Shown piece after piece: positions 1 to 9,540 of a DNA stretch of 64,000 bases. Each line of letters begins with the position of its first letter. The first letter of the stretch is position 1. The notes beneath the pieces were generated by a model, which made no database searches, was not told the origin of the DNA, and saw only the letters and a program-made list of their open reading frames with translations. The position numbers and the translations under genes were made by a program. Origin of the DNA: Vibrio inusitatus (GTDB lineage Bacteria; Pseudomonadota; Gammaproteobacteria; Enterobacterales; Vibrionaceae); NCBI GenBank assembly GCA_024346935.1, contig AP024878.1:2542001-2606000 (forward strand), written 5' to 3'.

Positions 1-1263
1 GGGGATCGCTGGCAACAAATCGTTAAGAATCAAAGTATCCCCATCAGAGAAATCACCATCAACAATCACCTGCTGGTCACGTCGATACAGTACGGTTACT
101 GATAATATTTTTAACTTACTGTCTTCGAATAAATAAACCTTATCGCCATGCAAAGCTCGCTCTGGGATTACCCAAGCAGCAGATTCAGTCCCCTCGATTT
201 TAGCTCGAACCAGCATGCCACTGACCATTGGTGGTGTGCCACTCGGAGATAGCTGACTATAGTCTTGCTTAACCTCTAGAATAACACCTGCTGTTGCTTG
301 AGTAGGGTCGATAGAATCACTCACTCTTGCAACTTTAGCCGGCCACGTGGCTTCCAGATTACCACTGGATAAAGTGACCTCTGCATGAAGACGAGAAAAA
401 CTTGGCAGCGGAGAACCCACTGCATCACGCTCTTTCGCTTCAAGACTTTGCACTAGCAGTTGCATATCATGGATAGAAAGCTGAGCCTCAACCTCCATTA
501 CGTCTAGTCCTTGCGCGACTATCATTTCTTGTTGTAGGTTCACTACCTGATTAAGCTCGATATCGACCGACGAAATTCGTAAATCACGAGGAAGAACAAT
601 ACTGGTTTTTTCAAGGGAACGTTCTGCCTCTTTCACTTTGGCTTGATTGACTTCGATTAGTGCCTCTGCGACTTTTGTTTCATCAGGATACAGCGCCATC
701 TGATTTTCAATATCTTGAACCAACTTCTGCTGTGCAAGATATGTTTGTTGCTGTGCATCAACGTCAGACTGAGAAGCCACTTTCTTGCTTCTCAAATCTT
801 GAATACGCTTGAGTTCTGTTTCGGCTAGCTTTAAGCGGTTCTTTTCAATTTTTAAACTGTTCTTATTGTTACTGTTTTCTAGAGCCAATTTTTTAAGTTG
901 GGTTTCACTGGAACCTAGGTCCGCTTTAGCTTGAATCAGTTTTAATTCGTAATCTAACGGGTCAATCCTAAGCACTTCAGTGCCCGCGGTTAGGATGCGT
1001 CCGCGTTCAAGGTCTGGATTTCGATAAACGACCTTACCGGTAACCTCTGCAATTGCCTTCCATTCAAACTTAGGAGATACCTGTCCAAATCCTATGGCCT
1101 CTGGGGCCATAGAGACTGGAGTCATTATCATGACTTCAACAGGCCTCGCTCTGTCTCCCGCCGGCTTAGTTGGAACATCAGGGCGAGTTTCAATCATTAC
1201 AACAAGAGTGATGATTCCGACAGCAAGTGCGGGGAAGAAAAGCAGTTTTCGGTTAAGTTTCAT
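1..1263 (-). CDS. RND efflux periplasmic adaptor (HlyD/AcrA family), 3' end cut by window
   Basis: The reading frame stays open from an ATG at 1261-1263 to the left edge, so 421 codons are seen and the C-terminus is missing. It starts with a positively charged stretch and one hydrophobic segment (about residues 5-24), fitting a periplasmic membrane-fusion protein anchored in the inner membrane. A beta-barrel/lipoyl-like part (about 60-110) flanks a long Lys/Glu/Leu-rich coiled-coil hairpin (about 115-215), as in AcrA/HlyD adaptors that link an RND pump to an outer-membrane channel. Its ATG overlaps the stop of the upstream tetR gene (ATGA), so translation is probably coupled. The pump gene is expected just outside the window. 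The substrate is unknown. Confidence 0.85.
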   Translation of the reverse strand, partial: MKLNRKLLFFPALAVGIITLVVMIETRPDVPTKPAGDRARPVEVMIMTPVSMAPEAIGFGQVSPKFEWKAIAEVTGKVVYRNPDLERGRILTAGTEVLRIDPLDYELKLIQAKADLGSSETQLKKLALENSNNKNSLKIEKNRLKLAETELKRIQDLRSKKVASQSDVDAQQQTYLAQQKLVQDIENQMALYPDETKVAEALIEVNQAKVKEAERSLEKTSIVLPRDLRISSVDIELNQVVNLQQEMIVAQGLDVMEVEAQLSIHDMQLLVQSLEAKERDAVGSPLPSFSRLHAEVTLSSGNLEATWPAKVARVSDSIDPTQATAGVILEVKQDYSQLSPSGTPPMVSGMLVRAKIEGTESAAWVIPERALHGDKVYLFEDSKLKILSVTVLYRRDQQVIVDGDFSDGDTLILNDLLPAIP

Positions 1264-1913
1264 TGATTGTTGTCCTGGCTCTGAACCTTGGTATTTATCA
1301 TTCCTGATGCGATAACACTGAGGTTATGTTGAAGCATCTCTTCTAGAAAGCTTGGGGTGAGTTCAATTTGATGCTTTTCCAGTATTGCCGGCGGTGAGAT
1401 AAAGGGAAACATCAGCATACTGATGAAAGTAAGCTTGCACTTCTTAACATCTAAGTCCGAACGAAATACATTGTGTTTATTTTGGCTAAAGAGCAGATCA
1501 TCACCCAGAGTACCTACGAGTTGATCAAATAGCTTTTCCGTCACTTGACGCTGAACTTCCGAAGAAGGTTGCATCATTATACGCGTAAGCATGCGAGGAA
1601 ACTCTGGGTCTTTACTCATGACCTGATAGTGAACACGCATGATGCTCTCTAAAGATTGTGAGCTTGGACTTTGCTTATGCCTACGCATGCTTTCAAGTAT
1701 CGGTGTCATTACTGAATTTATCATGGCCTCAAACAGACCTTCTTTATTGCTAAAGTAATAACGAATCATGGCTGAATTTACCCCTGCCTTTTCTGCAATC
1801 AGGCGCGTTGATACTTTTTCATAGGGCATACTGCTAAACAGCAATTTGGCGCTCTGAATGAGACACTCTCTCGCCTCCGTTTTTTCAGCTGGGCGACCCG
1901 CCTTTCTAGACAT
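1260..1913 (-). CDS. TetR/AcrR family transcriptional repressor
   Basis: This 217-residue protein has a TetR helix-turn-helix at about residues 12-58, with the typical ...RLIAEKAGVNSAMIRYYF recognition region followed by NKEGLFEAM. The rest is a helical ligand and dimerisation domain. It is the first gene of a pair with the HlyD-type adaptor, overlapping it by four bases. Local repressors of this type usually control their own efflux operon, and the DNA upstream (1943-2027) holds two pairs of inverted TTGATTAA-like half-sites that could be its operators. The inducing ligand cannot be read from the sequence. Confidence 0.88.
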   Translation of the reverse strand: MSRKAGRPAEKTEARECLIQSAKLLFSSMPYEKVSTRLIAEKAGVNSAMIRYYFSNKEGLFEAMINSVMTPILESMRRHKQSPSSQSLESIMRVHYQVMSKDPEFPRMLTRIMMQPSSEVQRQVTEKLFDQLVGTLGDDLLFSQNKHNVFRSDLDVKKCKLTFISMLMFPFISPPAILEKHQIELTPSFLEEMLQHNLSVIASGMINTKVQSQDNNQ

Positions 1914-1942
1914 CGAATTCCAATCACTCTTTAATTACTCAA

Positions 1943-2027
1943 TTGATTAATTATAGTGACGTAATACGGAAATAGAGAGGAGTTAAATTAATCAAAAACA
2001 ATAAAAGTGATTAATTTAGCTTAATCA
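1943..2027. promoter_or_regulatory. Candidate TetR operator array (four half-sites)
   Basis: Two inverted pairs of the same motif lie upstream of the tetR start. TTGATTAA (1943-1950) faces TTAATCAA (1988-1995), and TGATTAA (2008-2014) faces TTAATCA (2021-2027) across a six-base spacer. The second pair is a compact 20 bp palindrome of the kind TetR dimers bind. The motif match is directly visible; binding by the adjacent TetR is inference from position. Confidence 0.5.
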
Positions 2028-2112
2028 ATGCGTTAAAGATGAAATTGAGATAGCAATCTTTACCTGTAAATCTAATTTTGAAGAAATGTTGAAGATTTAT
2101 TCCACTTACCCC

Positions 2113-2142
2113 TTGACGCTTACAAGCGAATTGCGGTATTAA
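2113..2142 (+). promoter_or_regulatory. Probable leu operon promoter
   Basis: A TTGACG -35 element (2113-2118) is followed after 18 bases by TATTAA (2137-2142), a fair -10 element. It lies about 35 bases before the leader peptide start, as expected for an attenuation-controlled operon. Identified by eye only. Confidence 0.5.
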
Positions 2143-2176
2143 TTTGTTAACTTAATTGGTGGATTGTTTTTCTATT

Positions 2177-2227
2177 ATGAAATTTGGTGTTTCAACTTCT
2201 CTGCTCCTCCTCCTGATCGTGACTTAA
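2177..2227 (+). CDS. leuL: leu operon leader peptide, 16 residues
   Basis: A short frame ATG...TAA encodes MKFGVSTSLLLLLIVT. It has five consecutive leucine codons (CTG CTC CTC CTC CTG, 2201-2215). It sits between a promoter and a strong rho-independent terminator just before leuA. This is the classical layout of the leucine attenuator: the ribosome stalls on the Leu codons when charged Leu-tRNA is scarce, and the downstream terminator then fails to form. Vibrios and enterobacteria have a leuL of similar size. The position and the codon run together make the call strong. Confidence 0.88.
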   Translation: MKFGVSTSLLLLLIVT

Positions 2228-2270
2228 ACACGCGGGTTGCTAGTGGGCGAAAAACACCACCAAGATTGAT

Positions 2271-2300
2271 AAAACCCGCAACTTGAATGCGGGTTTTTTT
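2271..2300 (+). terminator. leu attenuator terminator
   Basis: A perfect 10 bp stem pairs AAAACCCGCA (2271-2280) with TGCGGGTTTT (2288-2297) around a seven-base loop and ends in a run of T. The 5' arm can instead pair with GCGGGTT (2232-2238), just after the leuL stop, giving a mutually exclusive antiterminator. Confidence 0.88.
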
Positions 2301-2341
2301 ATGCTGAAATTTAATCACAACGCTGGAAAAAGGATGCCAAC

Positions 2342-5051
<2,710 letters not shown>

Positions 5052-5101
5052 AATAGATTAATTTCCTTCGCATTCATTTGTGAAAGAAAAAGGAAAGAAT
5101 A

Positions 5102-6508
5102 ATGGCTAAAACCTTATACGAAAAAATCTACGATGCGCACATTGCTGTAGAAGCAAAGGGTGAAAACCCAATCTTGTACATTGATCGCCATCTAGTTCAT
5201 GAAGTGACCTCACCACAAGCGTTTGATGGTCTGCGTGAAAAAGGACGTCGCGTACGTCAAACAAGCAAAACCTTCGCCACTATGGATCACAACGTATCCA
5301 CTACCACCAAAGACATCAATGCCTCTGGTGAAATGGCTCGCATCCAAATGGAAACATTATCTCGCAACTGTGCTGAGTTTGGCGTTCGCCTTTATGATTT
5401 AAACCATAAATATCAAGGTATTGTGCACGTAATGGGCCCTGAGCTTGGTATTACTCTTCCTGGCATGACTATCGTTTGTGGTGATTCTCATACTGCGACT
5501 CATGGCGCATTTGGCTCTATCGCGTTTGGCATCGGTACATCTGAAGTTGAACATGTACTTGCCACTCAAACGCTAAAACAATCTCGTGCTAAAACCATGA
5601 AGATTGAGGTTAAGGGTAAGGTTGCAGAGGGCATTACCGCCAAAGACATCGTACTTGCTATTATCGGTAAAACAACGGCTGCCGGTGGTACTGGCTATGT
5701 GGTTGAATTCTGTGGTGAAGCCATTACAGACTTATCGATGGAAGGTCGCATGACAGTCTGTAATATGGCGATTGAACTAGGTGCTAAAGCTGGCCTAGTC
5801 GCTCCAGATCAAACTACCTTTGATTACATCAAAGGACGCAAGTTTGCACCAACAGGCAATGATTGGGATGAGGCCGTTTCATACTGGTCGAGCCTAAAAA
5901 CCGATGATGACGCTGAGTTTGATGCTGTAGTGACACTAGATGCTACAGAGATAAAACCTCAAGTTACATGGGGAACGAACCCAGGTCAGGTTATCTCAGT
6001 GGATACACCGATCCCTAATCCGACAAGCTTCAGCGACCCTGTAGAGAAAGCCTCTGCGGAAAAAGCTCTCGCTTATATGGGACTAGAAGCAGGCAAATCA
6101 CTTTCTGATTACCCTGTCGATAAGGTGTTTGTGGGCTCTTGTACCAACTCTCGAATTGAAGACATGCGCGCAGCGGCAAAAGTTGCACAGGGTCGCCAAG
6201 TAGCGAGTCACGTTCAAGCGCTAATCGTTCCCGGCTCCGAGCAAGTAAAAGCTCAGGCAGAAGCAGAAGGTCTAGATAAGATCTTTATCGACGCGGGCTT
6301 TGAGTGGCGCCTACCGGGCTGTTCAATGTGCCTTGCTATGAATAACGACCGCTTGGGTCCAAAAGAGCGTTGTGCCTCTACCAGTAACCGTAACTTTGAG
6401 GGACGCCAAGGCCGTGAAGGTCGTACGCATCTAGTTAGCCCAGCAATGGCCGCGGCAGCAGCAATCGCTGGTCATTTTGTCGATATTCGCACTTTTGAAC
6501 AGCAGTAA
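5102..6508 (+). CDS. leuC: 3-isopropylmalate dehydratase large subunit
   Basis: The large subunit of isopropylmalate isomerase, which pairs with LeuD to convert 2-isopropylmalate to 3-isopropylmalate. It is an aconitase-family protein of 468 residues. The three [4Fe-4S] ligands are visible as Cys347 in VGSCTNSR and Cys407/Cys410 in PGCSMC. The [12 protein letters not shown] segment (128-139) is also typical. A GGAAAG ribosome site lies before the ATG. Only eleven bases separate it from leuD, so the two subunits are surely co-translated from one message. Confidence 0.97.
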   Translation: MAKTLYEKIYDAHIAVEAKGENPILYIDRHLVHEVTSPQAFDGLREKGRRVRQTSKTFATMDHNVSTTTKDINASGEMARIQMETLSRNCAEFGVRLYDLNHKYQGIVHVMGPELGITLPGMTIVCGDSHTATHGAFGSIAFGIGTSEVEHVLATQTLKQSRAKTMKIEVKGKVAEGITAKDIVLAIIGKTTAAGGTGYVVEFCGEAITDLSMEGRMTVCNMAIELGAKAGLVAPDQTTFDYIKGRKFAPTGNDWDEAVSYWSSLKTDDDAEFDAVVTLDATEIKPQVTWGTNPGQVISVDTPIPNPTSFSDPVEKASAEKALAYMGLEAGKSLSDYPVDKVFVGSCTNSRIEDMRAAAKVAQGRQVASHVQALIVPGSEQVKAQAEAEGLDKIFIDAGFEWRLPGCSMCLAMNNDRLGPKERCASTSNRNFEGRQGREGRTHLVSPAMAAAAAIAGHFVDIRTFEQQ

Positions 6509-6519
6509 GAGGAAATAAC

Positions 6520-7122
6520 ATGTCAGGTTTTAAACAACATACAGGCTTAGTCGTTCCTCTTGACGCTGCGAATGTGGACACAGATGCCATCATTCCAAAG
6601 CAATTTCTACAAAAGGTTACGCGCACGGGCTTTGGGCAGCACTTGTTCCACGATTGGCGCTTCTTAGATGATGCTGGTCAGCAAGCAAACCCTGAGTTTG
6701 TAATGAATGAACCTCGTTACAAGGGCGCAAGTATCCTTCTGGCTCGCGAGAACTTTGGTTGTGGCTCATCACGTGAACACGCACCTTGGGCACTAGCTGA
6801 CTACGGCATTCAAGTGATGATAGCACCCAGTTTTGCCGATATTTTTTATGGCAACTCCATCAACAACCAGATGGTTCCAGTGCGCCTAACGGAACAAGAA
6901 GTCGATGAAATATTCACCTTTGTTGATGCAAACGAAGGTGCTGAAGTGACGGTAGATTTAGAAGCGATGCTAGTTACCGCTAATGACAAGCAGTACAGCT
7001 TTGAAATTGATGAGTTCCGTCGTCACTGTCTGCTCAATGGCTTAGATAACATTGGTTTGACTCTTCAGCATGCTGAAAAAATCACAGAGTACGAGAACAA
7101 TATCCCTGCATTTATGCGTTAA
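6520..7122 (+). CDS. leuD: 3-isopropylmalate dehydratase small subunit
   Basis: The small swivel-domain subunit of isopropylmalate isomerase, partner of LeuC. Its 200 residues match the family. The N-terminal part shows [16 protein letters not shown] (about 15-30), and the [14 protein letters not shown] substrate loop lies at about 78-91. An AGAGGAA ribosome site sits a few bases before the ATG. It is the last gene of the leu operon and is followed by a rho-independent terminator at 7154-7183. Confidence 0.97.
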   Translation: MSGFKQHTGLVVPLDAANVDTDAIIPKQFLQKVTRTGFGQHLFHDWRFLDDAGQQANPEFVMNEPRYKGASILLARENFGCGSSREHAPWALADYGIQVMIAPSFADIFYGNSINNQMVPVRLTEQEVDEIFTFVDANEGAEVTVDLEAMLVTANDKQYSFEIDEFRRHCLLNGLDNIGLTLQHAEKITEYENNIPAFMR

Positions 7123-7153
7123 ATACAATTTGTTGAAATAGAGTTCTCAATTG

Positions 7154-7183
7154 AAAGGTCTTGTTTATACAAGGCCTTTTTTT
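7154..7183 (+). terminator. leu operon terminator
   Basis: AAGGTCTTG and CAAGGCCTT form a nine-pair stem (one G-U) around TTTATA and are followed by a run of seven T residues. It ends the leuABCD message just before the DUF547 gene. Confidence 0.85.
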
Positions 7184-7213
7184 CTAGGCCCTAATACCAA
7201 ATTGGAGAAAGAC

Positions 7214-7993
7214 ATGTACAAGGTATGGATATTGATTCTCACGTTATTCTCATTTAATGCATTTAGCGCACCAAAATCCGAACCATGGCCATTTTGGGAT
7301 AAACACACCCAAAGTACACAAAGCATCGATCACAACCAATGGCAGGCTTTATTGGACGCTTATTTAGTTGAGAGCAGTGAATATACTTTGTTTCGTTATG
7401 CCTCAGTCACAGACACTGACAAGCAAGCGCTCAAGACCTACATCTCAGCCTTAGCCAAGATTGACCCTCGCCAGTACTCTCAAGCAGAGCAATACGCGTA
7501 TTGGGTTAACTTTTACAATGCCTTAACCGTTGACCTGATTCTAGATAACTACCCGGTAAAATCCATCACCAAGCTAGGCGGATTATTTAGCTTTGGACCT
7601 TGGGGTGAGAACATTATTGAAGTGGCAGGAAAGCCATTGAGCCTCAATGATATTGAACATCGGATTCTGCGCCCAATTTGGCAAGACCCCCGTACCCACT
7701 ACGCGGTCAATTGTGCCAGTCTAGGTTGCCCGAACCTTCAAGCACAGGCGTTTACCTCCGAAAACACTGAGCAACTACTAGAGCTGAGTGCGCAAACCTT
7801 TATCAACAGTGATAAGGGGGCCAAACTCAGCAATGGTGAGCTTCAGCTTTCTTCAATTTATGATTGGTTTGCGATTGACTTTAAGGGAGAACAAGGAGTG
7901 ATCAAGCATCTTGCAAAGTATCGCCCTGAACTCACAGACTTTGAAGGAAAAGTGAGCTTTGATTACGACTGGAAACTCAATAAAGCAAACTAG
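7214..7993 (+). CDS. DUF547 domain protein, exported
   Basis: This 259-residue protein begins with a clear signal peptide (MYKVWILILTLFSFNAFSA), so it is likely periplasmic. The body matches the DUF547 family: an AYWVNFYNALT segment and a conserved NCASLGCPNL motif with two cysteines. I chose the ATG at 7214, preceded by GGAGAAAG. A longer in-frame TTG start at 7151 would run through the leu terminator and bury the signal peptide. The stop overlaps the convergent DUF924 gene by four bases (CTAG). The biochemical role is unknown. Confidence 0.85.
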   Translation: MYKVWILILTLFSFNAFSAPKSEPWPFWDKHTQSTQSIDHNQWQALLDAYLVESSEYTLFRYASVTDTDKQALKTYISALAKIDPRQYSQAEQYAYWVNFYNALTVDLILDNYPVKSITKLGGLFSFGPWGENIIEVAGKPLSLNDIEHRILRPIWQDPRTHYAVNCASLGCPNLQAQAFTSENTEQLLELSAQTFINSDKGAKLSNGELQLSSIYDWFAIDFKGEQGVIKHLAKYRPELTDFEGKVSFDYDWKLNKAN

Positions 7994-8535
7994 AAGCTTG
8001 AGCCGGGCTGAGTAAGGAACAGAACTTCCTCACTGGTACTTTCGCGACCTAAAACTATATTGCGATGAGGGTAACGACCAAATCGTTCTAAAATAGCCGT
8101 ATGCTTAAGATGGAACTCGACGTTTTGTGTCAAACCGCTTTGGGTAAATAATTGCAGTCCATGTTCGTGTATCAATAATGATTCACTGTGCATGTACGGC
8201 ATGTAAACAAAGCTACGTTGCTGTGAGGAGAGTTTTGAATCATCGTCAAGCGAGACCGCTTCTTGCGCTAGAGCAAGAGCTAGAGGGTCACTCGCAAAGG
8301 CCCGTGGTGAATCCCTAAATAGATTACGCGAAAACTGATCTAGAACGATTATTTCCGCCAGTCTCCCCTGAGGAGACTGACGCCACTCAACTAACTCACA
8401 TCGGCAGGCCTTGCTGTGCAATTCACCAAATCGCTGCTTAATCTGTTGATCTAGTTCAGCACTAGAACGAAACCAATCATTTGGCTGCAATTCTTCGAAC
8501 CAAAAAATCAACACATCATCGTAACTTGGTGTCAT
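7990..8535 (-). CDS. DUF924 family protein
   Basis: A 181-residue soluble protein of the DUF924 family (YP_008 type). It shows the conserved start VLIFWFEELQPNDWF (about residues 8-22), the EIIVLDQFSRNLFRD segment (about 60-74) and the SFVYMPYMHSES region (about 107-118). The family is all-helical, has a TPR-like fold, and no agreed function is known to me. It lies nine bases downstream of djlA on the same strand, so it is probably co-transcribed with it. Its end overlaps the opposite DUF547 gene. Confidence 0.82.
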   Translation of the reverse strand: MTPSYDDVLIFWFEELQPNDWFRSSAELDQQIKQRFGELHSKACRCELVEWRQSPQGRLAEIIVLDQFSRNLFRDSPRAFASDPLALALAQEAVSLDDDSKLSSQQRSFVYMPYMHSESLLIHEHGLQLFTQSGLTQNVEFHLKHTAILERFGRYPHRNIVLGRESTSEEVLFLTQPGSSF

Positions 8536-8544
8536 AAAATACCC

Positions 8545-9390
8545 TTATTTGAAGCCTCGTTCTTTCTTCACTACATCATAGGCATTTTGAATCTCTTGCG
8601 CCTTTTCTTTTGCTACTTCAAGCATTTCTGGCGGCAAGCCTTTTGCTGATAGTTTATCTGGATGGTGCTCATTCATTAACTTGCGATAAGCGCGTTTAAT
8701 CTCTTTAGGTTCAGCCGAGGCTTCTACCCCTAGGATGTCATAAGCGGCTGCAAGCTGATCTTGAGTTGTGGCTTGCTGCTGATAGCCGCCACCAGAGTAC
8801 TGTCCGCCATAGCCGCCGCTTTGTTGAAAGCGATAAGCCGCTTCTTGCATTTTCAAACGACGCTCAAGTTGCGCAGCACTGAAACCTAACACTTCAGCCA
8901 CGATATGCAGCACATCGCGCTCGTTGGGGTGGATACTACCATCGGCAAAGGCTGCGGAAATCTGCAGTTCTAAAAAGAACTGCATTAAATCATGCCTACG
9001 CCCACTCACTTCTCGAACGCGACCTAACACTTCTCTCAATGGAAAAGACGATGACTTACCTTCACGAAATGCTTCTTGAGCAATGCGTCTCTGATTTTCA
9101 TCCAGATTCATGCGTTGCATCATAATATTTGCAAGCTGAATCTCTCGTTCAGTGACTTGGCCTTTTGCTTTTGATACATGACCCATTACCGAAAATGCAG
9201 CTTTAAAGAACTCTACTTGCTGTGCTGGATTAACGGTTCTCTGGTATCCAGAAAAGCCTCCCTGACGGGCTTGATTGATCGCTTTTGCGCGATCAAAACG
9301 ATGGCCAATATACAATCCGATGAATGCGCCAATGGGCCCACCAAACAGAAAACCAAAAAATGCGCCTAAAATTTTGCCAAAAAAATACAT
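8545..9390 (-). CDS. djlA: DjlA, membrane-anchored DnaJ-like co-chaperone
   Basis: A 281-residue type III J-protein. A glycine-rich N-terminal transmembrane segment (about residues 5-28) anchors it to the inner membrane. A TerB-like helical domain follows (about 55-180), then a Gly/Gln-rich linker (about 190-210). The C-terminal J domain (about 213-281) has the diagnostic HPD in NEHHPDKLS, which stimulates DnaK's ATPase. It is divergent from lptD, the common arrangement in gammaproteobacteria. DUF924 follows after nine bases. Confidence 0.95.
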   Translation of the reverse strand: MYFFGKILGAFFGFLFGGPIGAFIGLYIGHRFDRAKAINQARQGGFSGYQRTVNPAQQVEFFKAAFSVMGHVSKAKGQVTEREIQLANIMMQRMNLDENQRRIAQEAFREGKSSSFPLREVLGRVREVSGRRHDLMQFFLELQISAAFADGSIHPNERDVLHIVAEVLGFSAAQLERRLKMQEAAYRFQQSGGYGGQYSGGGYQQQATTQDQLAAAYDILGVEASAEPKEIKRAYRKLMNEHHPDKLSAKGLPPEMLEVAKEKAQEIQNAYDVVKKERGFK

Positions 9391-9468
9391 GCTTTTTTCT
9401 CAATCTACTAATTTTTATAGAGTAATGTGCTCTTTTAGTGCCTGATGCTCCAAATTCTATTATCATAA

Positions 9469-9497
9469 GGAACATTCGACCAAGTAAACGGTCAGTT
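9469..9497 (+). promoter_or_regulatory. Possible sigma-E promoter for lptD
   Basis: GGAACAT (9469-9475) and TCAGTT (9492-9497) are separated by 16 bases, resembling the envelope-stress sigma-E pattern (GGAACTT, about 16 bases, TCTGA-like). In E. coli lptD (imp) is a sigma-E target. Both elements deviate from consensus, so this is tentative. Confidence 0.33.
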
Positions 9498-9540
9498 ACA
9501 GTCTACGGACTTATTCATCATCAAGGAAGTTTCTAATTCG

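Noticed and set aside
7151..7213. Upstream TTG extension of the DUF547 gene
   Set aside because: It would run through the leu terminator and place 21 residues in front of a clear signal peptide; the ATG at 7214 has a ribosome site.
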